Positions 8,425 to 15,802 of a stretch of 64,000 nt of DNA are shown one piece after another. The stretch lies in the NCBI RefSeq assembly GCF_003362755.1, contig NZ_QKRA01000001.1, forward strand, positions 496,001 through 560,000, read 5' to 3'. The DNA comes from Marinomonas piezotolerans (GTDB taxonomy: Bacteria; Pseudomonadota; Gammaproteobacteria; Pseudomonadales; Marinomonadaceae). Under the pieces are notes generated by a model. That model did not search any database and was not told where the DNA came from. It saw only the letters and a program-made list of their open reading frames with translations. The stretch's first letter is position 1; each line of letters starts with the position of its first letter. A program made the translations under genes and the position numbers.

Positions 8425-9990
8425 CTAGGATGACGTGTCTTGGCGGAGTGTCCCCAAGTATTTTCGTTCAAGGTCTGAATACGCCAACTGTAATCGGTCC
8501 AGCTCAAGGCTCTTACGGTTGTACTCATTGCGCAATTGTCGTTCATCATTATTCGAAAGGTTGCTGAGCAACTGTTCTTTAATCTCACTGACCGCAGCCA
8601 CTAGGCTTCTATTAATTTCTCTTTGAGCATTCAGCTCTTCCAGAGAGTTAGGGGAGTAGTGATCTTTTGTACTGGAGGCACTGGTTACTCTATTTTTGAT
8701 TAATTCTTCTGCTTCCGCTTTTAAGTTCTCGTTTTCTAACTCCGCACTTTCTAACTCTTGAGCAAGTAATTGCACACAGGTCTCAGATTCTTTTAGCATG
8801 CGTTCTAGGTTATTTATCTCTTGCTCTTGGCTTTCAAAATCATGGTCGATGGCATTATCTGATTTTATATTAGCTAAGTTTCCAATTAGCGATTCAAGCG
8901 CATTTTGTTTATTAGAGTGTAATGCCATAAAGCCCCCCAAAGCCCCCCCGTCACGAGCTTTTATTTCTTCATCGAGCGCTATAAGCTGCTGATTTTTAGT
9001 ATTAATATCTGCTTTTAACGCGTTAATTGTAAGGCTAGTATTCTCAAGCTCAGCTTGAAGTTGGCCAATTAGGGCGTTCGATTCATTGGACATCCTTTCC
9101 ATGCGAGAAATCGCCGCTTCTCTAGCCTTCTCTTTTGTCTCAATGTCATCACCATCTTTATCCTCTAATTGCTCCTGCAAGTGCTCAATGATGGCTTGCT
9201 GGCGCTCTGATAATCGTTGTAGCTGAATCAGATGGCGACTTGAATGGTGTTTGTCTGTGGAGCCTTCAGAGGAGGGGGATTCCACTTTGTAGGTGGAGTT
9301 GTGTTCAGTTTCTAATTTTTGAATTTCGGCTTTTAACGAACTAAGTTCATTATGCAGGCGGATGAGCTCTCGGTTTTTAAGGTCTAATTTCAGAAGCTTT
9401 GCTGCACTGTCATCAATGTTACGCTGTAGCTCATCATGGAGTGTTTTTTGATTTTCTATAAGGGCTTCTTTAGAAATCAAAATCTCACTTGCTTGCTGAA
9501 ATTCTAAATCAACTTCTTCTAAGCTTTTACTCAGCTGAGATTGGGTTAATCGTTTGTTTTGAACACTTTCCAATGTGCCAATAATGTTCGCCATGAATCG
9601 GTTCAAGATGGTTTTTGGCCTGTCAGATGAATCATTAAGAACTATGGCTCGCTCAGCTTTGAGTAATGTTCCCCATAGCTTATATTGAGTGACTTCTTCT
9701 AAGTCATCTTCTGATCGTAAAGCAATCAGTTTGTCGGCCGCCGATTGGGCTTGTTGTTCTAATTTGCTCGCGAATGATTTAAAAGGTGTTTCATTCGGTG
9801 TTTGAGCTTTGGATGCAACATCATCTTTTGTCGATTGAGGGTTAGGGTTATTCGGCTGTGCATCAACTTCAACCTCATCTTTATCGTGTTGCTTTTTTTT
9901 AAGTACTCTGATGCGCCACAATATGAAGAATGAGGCGAACAGTAACAACGTAGACGCTTCCAAAAGAAGCCACAGCATCCATTTTTCCAT
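8425..9990 (-). CDS. Membrane-anchored long coiled-coil protein, function unknown
   Basis: A protein of about 521 residues with one hydrophobic segment near the N-terminus (WLLLEASTLLLFASFFILW), then a basic RIRVLKKK patch that should keep the rest in the cytoplasm. A low-complexity linker rich in Asn, Pro and Asp follows to about residue 65. From about 110 to the end the sequence is rich in Glu, Lys, Leu and Gln with heptad-like spacing, predicting an extended coiled coil with a break near GGALGGFMALHSN. I chose ATG 9990 over GTG 9996 because a GGCGGTG site precedes it. I recognise no enzymatic motif. A scaffold or cell-envelope organiser is possible but unproven. Confidence 0.7.
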   Translation of the reverse strand: MEKWMLWLLLEASTLLLFASFFILWRIRVLKKKQHDKDEVEVDAQPNNPNPQSTKDDVASKAQTPNETPFKSFASKLEQQAQSAADKLIALRSEDDLEEVTQYKLWGTLLKAERAIVLNDSSDRPKTILNRFMANIIGTLESVQNKRLTQSQLSKSLEEVDLEFQQASEILISKEALIENQKTLHDELQRNIDDSAAKLLKLDLKNRELIRLHNELSSLKAEIQKLETEHNSTYKVESPSSEGSTDKHHSSRHLIQLQRLSERQQAIIEHLQEQLEDKDGDDIETKEKAREAAISRMERMSNESNALIGQLQAELENTSLTINALKADINTKNQQLIALDEEIKARDGGALGGFMALHSNKQNALESLIGNLANIKSDNAIDHDFESQEQEINNLERMLKESETCVQLLAQELESAELENENLKAEAEELIKNRVTSASSTKDHYSPNSLEELNAQREINRSLVAAVSEIKEQLLSNLSNNDERQLRNEYNRKSLELDRLQLAYSDLERKYLGTLRQDTSS

Positions 9991-10087
9991 ATTCACCGCC
10001 GTTAAATGAGATTCATTTCAATTTACATTCGATGACACTTTCGATATGTTTAAACATACATTTGATACTAACGGAAAATTCATTTTT

Positions 10088-10654
10088 ATGAGTAAAGATT
10101 TTTTACGTTTCATGCGCGATCGTGTATCCGTAAACCAACTCGAAGAGCCAGCGCCAAGCAAAGACGAGTGGTTAGAGATATTAGATGCTGCTAGTCGAGC
10201 GGCAGATCACGGCGGCCTAAAACCATGGAGATTTCGAATCTATGAAGGAGAGGGGCGTCGAAAATTAGGTGAGCTGTATTGGCAACACGCCAAATCTGAG
10301 GTTCCTGAATTATCAGAAGAAAAAGCTGAGTCCTTTATTAAGAAAGCTTACCGAGCGCCAACCATTTTACTTATTTATGCAGAAATAGTGGACCATCCTA
10401 AGGTGCCAGATTTTGAACAACTTATGTCCACCTCGGCAGCAGCCCAGCAGGTACTCCTAGGATTGGATGCGTTAGGGTATGGTGGAATTTGGCGCACTGG
10501 TCCTGCGGTCTTTACCGATGAGGCAAAAAGTCTTTTAGACCTTCAAGTAAATCACCATGTTGTGGGGTTATTATATGTGGGTACACCTAAAGCCATCCCG
10601 CCCCGAGTAGAAGATACCGGTATCAACGAAAGAATGACGTTTATTGATAAATAA
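10088..10654 (+). CDS. Nitroreductase family protein, YdjA type
   Basis: This 188-residue protein fits the small FMN-dependent nitroreductase branch of E. coli YdjA (183 residues). The N-terminal FMRDRVSVNQLEEPAPS and the AADHGGLKPWRFRIYEGEGR segment match the FMN-binding region. The C-terminal HHVVGLLYVGTPK is the usual last strand. The frame is open from 10046, but the extra 14 residues do not look like the family, so ATG 10088 is preferred. Its physiological substrate is unknown. It is divergent from the coiled-coil gene, and a tRNA promoter begins just past its stop. Confidence 0.85.
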   Translation: MSKDFLRFMRDRVSVNQLEEPAPSKDEWLEILDAASRAADHGGLKPWRFRIYEGEGRRKLGELYWQHAKSEVPELSEEKAESFIKKAYRAPTILLIYAEIVDHPKVPDFEQLMSTSAAAQQVLLGLDALGYGGIWRTGPAVFTDEAKSLLDLQVNHHVVGLLYVGTPKAIPPRVEDTGINERMTFIDK

Positions 10655-10658
10655 ATGC

Positions 10659-10687
10659 TTGCAATTCAACAACTTCATAACTAATAT
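10659..10687 (+). promoter_or_regulatory. Promoter of tRNA-Ser
   Basis: TTGCAA (10659-10664), a 17-base spacer and TAATAT (10682-10687) are followed by a GC-rich discriminator (ACGCGCC). GC-rich discriminators are typical of stringently controlled stable-RNA promoters. The transcript would carry a leader of about 30 bases before the tRNA. Confidence 0.65.
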
Positions 10688-10725
10688 ACGCGCCACGAAT
10701 TGCGTTATAGCATTCAAATTTTTTT

Positions 10726-10813
10726 GGTGAGCTGTCCGAGTGGCCGAAGGAGCACGCCTGGAAAGCGTGTATGTCGAAAGGCATCAAGAGTTCGAATCTC
10801 TTGCTCACCGCCA
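10726..10813 (+). tRNA. serT-GGA: tRNA-Ser (anticodon GGA)
   Basis: An 88-base class II tRNA. The acceptor arms GGTGAGC (from 10726) and GCTCACC (10803-10809) pair perfectly, with discriminator G and an encoded CCA at 10811-10813. The anticodon loop CTGGAAA places GGA at 10760-10762, reading UCC and UCU. A long variable arm and the TTCGAAT T-loop confirm serine identity. Confidence 0.96.
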
Positions 10814-10819
10814 TTACAT

Positions 10820-10849
10820 AAAAAAACCTGCCTATGGCGGGTTTTTTTA
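10820..10849 (+). terminator. Terminator after tRNA-Ser
   Basis: AACCTGCC and GGCGGGTT (one G-T pair) form a stem around a 3-base loop, flanked by an A-run and a T-run. It begins 7 bases after the tRNA CCA. Confidence 0.85.
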
Positions 10850-10872
10850 TGTCTGCTATTCGACATCGTAAA

Positions 10873-11265
10873 TTATGTAAATAGCTTATCAGCATCTTGA
10901 TAAACAAGAGGGCGACCCGCTGCACTGATTGATGCGACGATAAAATGCCCGTTAATGCAGAGTTTGTCGCCCACAAAGATTTGCTGATGGAATGCGATCT
11001 TGAATTTGCTAACTCGCTCGCAGCGTGTCGTTAAGGTAGCTTTCATTCCGCTTTTTAATGGGGCTTTGTAGTCTAGTTCCGCTCTCATAACAACAAGGTG
11101 TACTCCCTGATTAGTAATCTCAGCAAAATCTAATCCCTTGCTTTTGATGAACATGTGACGGGCATGTTCAAGGTAGTTCTGGTAAACCGCGTTATTAACG
11201 ATTCCTTGCATATCACATTCGTAGTCTCTTACGTCTATCTCTAAAGTGTGAGGAAAGTGTTCCAT
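10873..11265 (-). CDS. Acyl-CoA thioesterase, 4HBT/hotdog fold (YbgC-like)
   Basis: A 130-residue single hotdog-domain protein. RDYECDMQGIVNNAVYQNYLEHARHMF (about 13-39) is the 4HBT signature; the Asp in CDMQGIVNN takes the catalytic position of the canonical D-x-x-G-hydrophobic-V-x-N/H pattern. The later RAELDYKAPLKSG is also family-typical. Such proteins hydrolyse acyl-CoA or acyl-ACP thioesters. Chain-length preference cannot be told from sequence. It has no signal peptide, so it is cytoplasmic. It lies 30 bases downstream of the GGDEF-like gene on the same strand. Confidence 0.88.
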   Translation of the reverse strand: MEHFPHTLEIDVRDYECDMQGIVNNAVYQNYLEHARHMFIKSKGLDFAEITNQGVHLVVMRAELDYKAPLKSGMKATLTTRCERVSKFKIAFHQQIFVGDKLCINGHFIVASISAAGRPLVYQDADKLFT

Positions 11266-11295
11266 TTGATAGTTCTTTCTAAGTTGCGGAGTAAA

Positions 11296-12303
11296 TTAGC
11301 GGCTTGCTATGCGATTACGACCTGCTCGCTTCGCATTATCTAAGTAGCCTGTTGCACGAGCAATCAGGTTTGCAGGTGTTTCTTGGCCAATAATCGTGGC
11401 TACGCCAAATGATACCTGAATATTGTCAATGACACCCGCGCCATTGCGACTCTTAAGTCTTTGTTTATTTAGGTGAGTTCGCAATATCTCGGCATACTCA
11501 ATCGCAAAATCTAGAGTGGCGTCCTGTAAAACGATAGCAAATGTTCCACCACTTAATCTTGCGACTGTTGCATTCTCTAATTTTCGGTTTTGAAGAATTC
11601 TAGCAACGTAACAAATTAGGGCAGTACCAGCTCGACGACTGTGGTTTATGTTGATTCTCTTTAGATGATCAATATCGAGTATCAAAAGAGACAGGTCGTC
11701 CTCAGACGACGGGATAAGACTATATAACTGTCGCTCTAGACCCTTTTGATTAAACAGCTGAGTTAGCGGGTCTAAATCGACGTTGTTTCTTATTTCCTCA
11801 AGCTCTGCTTTAAGTTGAGCAACTTCTCGATTGACTCGTGATATGTCTTTTGTAAATTGCTCGGCGTCTTGAAGTGCTTTCTGGGTTCCTTGATCTAGAA
11901 AAGACACAACCCGATCTAAATGCTTATCTCGGTCAGCACGTGACAAAACCTTTCTACTCTTGCTCACGACGGACTCTAAACTCTGAAGGTTAGTCTTCAT
12001 ATCTTGGGTGCTAAGAGAAACGTCTTGTACCAGCGCTTCGAGGCGGTCTTTATGTTCGCTGTTAAAGCGCGCTTCTTCAGACACTAAAAATTGATGAAAT
12101 AGCTCCTTCGATACAAAGCTCGGCAAACTCCCTAGGCGACCTATTGTTGCATCAACCAACTGGTTCAACTTCGGGGAGGTTTGTCGTACGTACTCATACC
12201 AAATGCCATAGTTATAAGGGGTTGGTGCGACGTCCATTTTGCGCATCAGCGGAACAGCCTTCTTTAATATAGCGTTTGCCTGACGTGGACTATCGGCGTG
12301 CAT
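11296..12303 (-). CDS. GGDEF-domain protein with degenerate signature
   Basis: A 335-residue soluble protein. The first ~165 residues are helical, with a conserved APTPYNYGIWYEYVR segment and a coiled coil near 145-170. The GGDEF domain starts at DPLTQLFNQKGLE (178-190) and ends at AKRAGRNR. The signature loop, normally GG[DE]EF, reads SGGTF (251-255), and the usual DxDxFKxxND stretch reads DIDHLKRININH. Loss of the acidic signature residues predicts no diguanylate cyclase activity. It may instead bind GTP or act through protein contacts. A start at ATG 12303 follows a GAGG site. It is a soluble signalling protein of unknown input. Confidence 0.88.
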   Translation of the reverse strand: MHADSPRQANAILKKAVPLMRKMDVAPTPYNYGIWYEYVRQTSPKLNQLVDATIGRLGSLPSFVSKELFHQFLVSEEARFNSEHKDRLEALVQDVSLSTQDMKTNLQSLESVVSKSRKVLSRADRDKHLDRVVSFLDQGTQKALQDAEQFTKDISRVNREVAQLKAELEEIRNNVDLDPLTQLFNQKGLERQLYSLIPSSEDDLSLLILDIDHLKRININHSRRAGTALICYVARILQNRKLENATVARLSGGTFAIVLQDATLDFAIEYAEILRTHLNKQRLKSRNGAGVIDNIQVSFGVATIIGQETPANLIARATGYLDNAKRAGRNRIASR

Positions 12304-12377
12304 TCAAACCTCATTTATGAACGATGATTCAATTTAATTTACCAGTTACTGAAGAAAAACAAAACTAAAAGTAATTG

Positions 12378-12397
12378 ATATATATAGATATATATAA
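12378..12397. repeat. Tandem AT-rich decamer upstream of the GGDEF-like gene
   Basis: GATATATATA occurs twice back to back, within a 142-base AT-rich gap between yciH and the GGDEF-like gene. Read on the minus strand it lies about 75 bases before that gene's start and may include a -10-like region or be a flexible DNA site. No protein site is recognised. Confidence 0.5.
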
Positions 12398-12445
12398 AGC
12401 CTCGAGTTGTATCAAAAAAATCTGCTTAGGTAGTGTAACAGAATG

Positions 12446-12793
12446 TTACTTTCCGCCTGCCAATTTCGACTTGATATCAAGTGACGCTAAAAATGCCTTA
12501 ACCTTATCGCGTTGATCGCCTTGGATTTCAATATTTCCGTCCTTGACTGAACCACCAACGCCACAGTGACTCTTAATTTTTTTACCTAAAACTTTTAACT
12601 CATCGGCCGTCATTGCTAAATCTTTAACAATAGTGACGCCTTTTCCTTTACGGCCTTTTGTCTCCAACATAATTTTAACGTCGCCGCTGCCGAGGAGTGC
12701 ATTGTTTTGGTCACATGCACAATCGCCGACAGGTTGGTTACAATCTGGACAAATTCGTCCTTGCTCTGTGGAATACACAAGTCTGTTTTTCAT
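12446..12793 (-). CDS. yciH: SUI1/eIF1-like translation factor YciH
   Basis: A 115-residue member of the bacterial SUI1 (eIF1) family. The C-terminal half has the family core KGRKGKGVTIVKDL, then KIKSHCGVGGSVKDGNIEIQGD (about 76-97), the loop that contacts the ribosome. The N-terminal third has CPDCNQPVGDC, a possible small zinc knuckle seen in some YciH proteins. In E. coli YciH affects start-codon fidelity. It is 25 bases upstream of nothing else on this strand and follows truC in reading direction. The GAGG site before ATG 12793 supports the start. Confidence 0.92.
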   Translation of the reverse strand: MKNRLVYSTEQGRICPDCNQPVGDCACDQNNALLGSGDVKIMLETKGRKGKGVTIVKDLAMTADELKVLGKKIKSHCGVGGSVKDGNIEIQGDQRDKVKAFLASLDIKSKLAGGK

Positions 12794-12818
12794 AGATGCC
12801 TCATTGGGTGGAATGTCG

Positions 12819-13544
12819 CTAAACCTTAAGATCGTTAATTTTATCTAACACGAGCTGGAAGTCATGTGGTAGCGGAGCAGAAACAGTTATCGACTCAAAA
12901 TTGACAGGATGTGAGAAGGTTAGAGTGTGTGAGTGAAGCATTAACCGAAGGTCTTCAAAACCACTAGCGCGTAGCGATTGATTATGATGCCGGCAACCAT
13001 AGCGAGTATCACCCATCAGCGGGTGGAAAATATGCTTAAAGTGCCGACGAATCTGATGTGTTCGGCCATGCTCGGGGGCCACACTGACTAGACTTAAGCG
13101 CATAGACGGGTAACGACTGACTGCAATCGGAAGTTCATACTGTTCTAAGGTTTTGTAGTGACTGATTGCGTCTTTTTCTGTGCCTTCGATCTTGAATCTT
13201 GAACGGCCTTTTTCTTCGTTGAGTTTGGCAAGCGGGTAATCAATGACACCTTGTGCATCCGTAAACCCTCTCACTAACGCTCTGTATTCTTTGTTAACAG
13301 ATCGGTCCATAAACTGAATACCTAGCTTTTGAGCTGATTCGCTGTCAAAGGCCATAACTAATGCGCCAGAAGTTGCTCGATCGAGTCGGTGAATCGGATA
13401 TACCCATTTACCCAATTGTTCATTAAGCCTTTGCACGACAGCGTCTTGCTCATTCTTTGCCAAGTCAGTTCTATGAACGAGCAGGCCACTGGGCTTATTA
13501 ACGACTACTAGCGCGTCGTCTTGATAAAGTATCTCTAGTTTCAT
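12819..13544 (-). CDS. truC: tRNA pseudouridine(65) synthase, RluA family
   Basis: TruC isomerises U65 in tRNA. The 241-residue RluA-type protein has the catalytic motif HRLDRATSG, with the nucleophile aspartate in HRLD, and the later GRTHQIRRHFKH, typical of the RluA family. The N-terminus LEILYQDDALVVVNKPSG and the lack of an S4 domain match TruC more closely than RluC or RluD. The start overlaps the stop of the upstream dehydrogenase gene by four bases (13541-13544), so the pair is probably translationally coupled. RluA itself is the main alternative. Confidence 0.85.
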   Translation of the reverse strand: MKLEILYQDDALVVVNKPSGLLVHRTDLAKNEQDAVVQRLNEQLGKWVYPIHRLDRATSGALVMAFDSESAQKLGIQFMDRSVNKEYRALVRGFTDAQGVIDYPLAKLNEEKGRSRFKIEGTEKDAISHYKTLEQYELPIAVSRYPSMRLSLVSVAPEHGRTHQIRRHFKHIFHPLMGDTRYGCRHHNQSLRASGFEDLRLMLHSHTLTFSHPVNFESITVSAPLPHDFQLVLDKINDLKV

Positions 13545-14482
13545 TTATTATCATGCTCAAAAAAAGCTTGAATGCTCTGATTCGCGAGATCAAGAAGACG
13601 ACTAATGGCATTACTGCTCGCCCAAGCAACATGTGGTGTTAGAATGAAATTGGGCAAGCGAGTTAGTTCTTGTAACGGATGATCAATAGGCATAGGTTCT
13701 ATTGAGGCGACGTCAAATCCGGCTCCCGCAATTTGTCCTGTTGTGAGCGCGTTACATAATGCCATCTCATTCACAAGGCCTCCTCGGCCAGTATTGATAA
13801 GCAAAGCGGTACGCTTCATAAGTTCAAACTCATATGAATCGATGGTGTTTTTTGTTGTGTCGGTAAGCGGGCAGTGTAGTGAAATAATGTCAGCACGTTG
13901 AATTGCCTCTTCAAACTCAGTGTATCCAGTGCGTACCTCTGAAATACCTTTATGTTCGGCATATAAAACTGACATGCCAAATGCCTCGGCAATCTTCGCC
14001 ACACGGTTTCCAAGGGAGCCTTTTCCAATGATTGTGATCGTATTGTGTGCGATGTCATCAATAGAGTGATCCATGAAACAAAAAAACTCCGATTCACTCC
14101 ACCGCCCCAATTTAACATCTTCACGGTAGCGCGAGATGTTACGACGAAGTTCTAGGATCAATGCGAAGGTATGTTCTGGCACAGACTCAGTCGAATATCC
14201 TGCTACATTACGTACTCCGATATCTAGTGCTTTACAGGCCGAGACATCTACGTTGTTTACGCCCGTTGCAAGTACTTGAACAAGCTTTAATTTTTGCGCA
14301 CTTTCTAAATGCCTTCTTGTAAGAGGCACTTTATTGGTCATAACGATATCTGCGTCTGCGATACGATCATAGACCTCTTCTTCGGTAGAGTTATGGTAGC
14401 TTTCAGTGACCGTTATCCAATCTGGTAATGAAATCTTCGCAGATTCTGGGAAAGAACCACGATCCAAAAACACAGCTTTCAT
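13541..14482 (-). CDS. D-2-hydroxyacid dehydrogenase (glycerate dehydrogenase-like)
   Basis: A 313-residue NAD-dependent dehydrogenase of the D-isomer family. The substrate-domain LVQVLATGVNNVD is followed by the NAD loop IIGKGSLGNRVA. The catalytic Arg is in NTGRGGLVNE, and the His in TPHVAWAS. The Asp-Glu stretch around FDVASIEPMP is as expected. Similarity is strongest to HprA-type glycerate/hydroxypyruvate enzymes, but substrate cannot be fixed by motif. An AAAAGGA site precedes ATG 14482. It is coupled to truC by a 4-base overlap and lies 14 bases downstream of tesA. Confidence 0.88.
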   Translation of the reverse strand: MKAVFLDRGSFPESAKISLPDWITVTESYHNSTEEEVYDRIADADIVMTNKVPLTRRHLESAQKLKLVQVLATGVNNVDVSACKALDIGVRNVAGYSTESVPEHTFALILELRRNISRYREDVKLGRWSESEFFCFMDHSIDDIAHNTITIIGKGSLGNRVAKIAEAFGMSVLYAEHKGISEVRTGYTEFEEAIQRADIISLHCPLTDTTKNTIDSYEFELMKRTALLINTGRGGLVNEMALCNALTTGQIAGAGFDVASIEPMPIDHPLQELTRLPNFILTPHVAWASSNAISRLLDLANQSIQAFFEHDNK

Positions 14483-14496
14483 CGTATTTCCTTTTG

Positions 14497-15099
14497 TTAT
14501 TGCAACATCGGCAGAAGTGTTGGGGTAATGTTGTCTAAGATAATAGGTTGACCAAGAGCATTGGGGTGTAAACCATCGCGTTGCATGAGTGAATCATCAA
14601 GTGCGATATTTTCGAGCATAAATGGCACATATGATAGTTTTTTAGATTCGGCAAGCTCTTGATACATATTGAAAAATTGAGTGGTGTATTGACGACCATA
14701 GTTACTGGGAAGTCGGTTACCGATTAGCAGTATATCAGCATTGATTTTTTGGGTTAGATCGATCATTCGAGCAAGGTTCTGCTTGGCTTGGTCAAGCGGG
14801 TAGCCACGAAGCCCATCATTTGCGCCTAATTCAAGTATTACCCAGTCGGGCGAGTAGGTCTCAAGTAGTTTAGGGAGTCTAGCTAATCCACCCTGAGTCG
14901 TCTCGCCACTCGCACTGGCATTAACCACTGTAATAGCAGGATGCGAGGTTTTTAATTGCTCGGCCAGTAAACTAACCCAACCATCTTGTTGTCTTAGATT
15001 ATGCGCTGCACTCAAGCTATCACCCAGTACAAGCAATGTTTTGGCCTGAAGACCAAATGACATAGCAAGCAATACGAATGTAATAAATACTTTTGACAT
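14497..15099 (-). CDS. tesA: Periplasmic arylesterase / acyl thioesterase I
   Basis: TesA is a periplasmic SGNH hydrolase with thioesterase, esterase and lysophospholipase activity. From ATG 15099 (200 residues) it begins with a signal peptide, MSKVFITFVLLAMSFGLQA. The nucleophile block GDSLSAAHN, the N-containing LGANDGLRG block and the C-terminal DGLHPNALGQ with catalytic Asp and His are all present. The frame could open at 15153, but that adds 18 residues ahead of a clear signal peptide. It is divergent from ybbA with start codons only 16 bases apart, as in E. coli. Confidence 0.93.
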   Translation of the reverse strand: MSKVFITFVLLAMSFGLQAKTLLVLGDSLSAAHNLRQQDGWVSLLAEQLKTSHPAITVVNASASGETTQGGLARLPKLLETYSPDWVILELGANDGLRGYPLDQAKQNLARMIDLTQKINADILLIGNRLPSNYGRQYTTQFFNMYQELAESKKLSYVPFMLENIALDDSLMQRDGLHPNALGQPIILDNITPTLLPMLQ

Positions 15100-15115
15100 T
15101 ATAGGCGTCCTATTT

Positions 15116-15802
15116 ATGCAAGATATGGAAATGAAGTCAGCTTTAACCATCAAGGGCCTTGATCACTCAGTTGAGACAAGTAACGGCACGCTCGACATAC
15201 TGAAAGGAATTAACATCGAAATCAAGGATGGCGAGTCTGTCGCCATTATTGGTTCGTCAGGTTCTGGTAAATCTACACTGCTAGGCTTGATGGCTGGGTT
15301 AGATCAGCACACTCGCGGCAGCATTGAGCTTTATGGGGAAAAACTCGAAACATTAGACGAAGAAGGCAGAGCGATTTTACGCGGTAAATTTGTTGGATTC
15401 ATCTTCCAGTCCTTTCATCTGCTACCGAGTCTCACAGCATTAGAAAATGTGATGCTTCCCAATGAGCTAAAGGGAGAAGGGTCTGCCAATGATCGCGCTC
15501 ACCAATTGTTAGAAGCAGTTGGATTGCAGCATCGTCTTAGTCACTACCCGCGTCAACTATCGGGTGGTGAGCAACAGCGTGTAGCAATTGCTCGTGCTTT
15601 TGCGTCAGCTCCTAAAATACTGTTCGCTGATGAGCCTACGGGTAACCTAGATAGTAAAAATGGTGGTTTGGTTGAAGATTTGCTATTTGATTTAAACAAA
15701 GAGGAAGGAACGACTTTAGTTGTCGTCACGCATGATCCCAAACTCGCAGAGCGCTGCGACCGTCAAATCGAAATCACCGATGGCGAAATAAAGGAGTCTT
15801 AG
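15116..15802 (+). CDS. ybbA: ABC transporter ATP-binding protein YbbA
   Basis: The ATPase of a MacB/LolD-like ABC system, 228 residues. Walker A is GSSGSGKST, the Q-loop is FQSFHLLPSL, the signature is LSGGEQQR and Walker B is ILFADEPTGNLD. The permease ybbP starts directly after its stop, and tesA diverges upstream, a conserved trio. ATG 15116 is used, but in-frame ATGs at 15125 and 15131 are possible, because no strong Shine-Dalgarno decides between them. The YbbAP complex is a type VII mechanotransmission-type ABC system, and its pairing with TesA suggests a role in handling lipids or aromatic esters; that is inference. Confidence 0.92.
   Translation: MQDMEMKSALTIKGLDHSVETSNGTLDILKGINIEIKDGESVAIIGSSGSGKSTLLGLMAGLDQHTRGSIELYGEKLETLDEEGRAILRGKFVGFIFQSFHLLPSLTALENVMLPNELKGEGSANDRAHQLLEAVGLQHRLSHYPRQLSGGEQQRVAIARAFASAPKILFADEPTGNLDSKNGGLVEDLLFDLNKEEGTTLVVVTHDPKLAERCDRQIEITDGEIKES

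Noticed and set aside
12304..12445. Possible small gene or sRNA in the gap between yciH and the GGDEF-like gene
   Set aside because: It is AT-rich with a tandem decamer, and shows no frame with a ribosome site or terminator hairpin.
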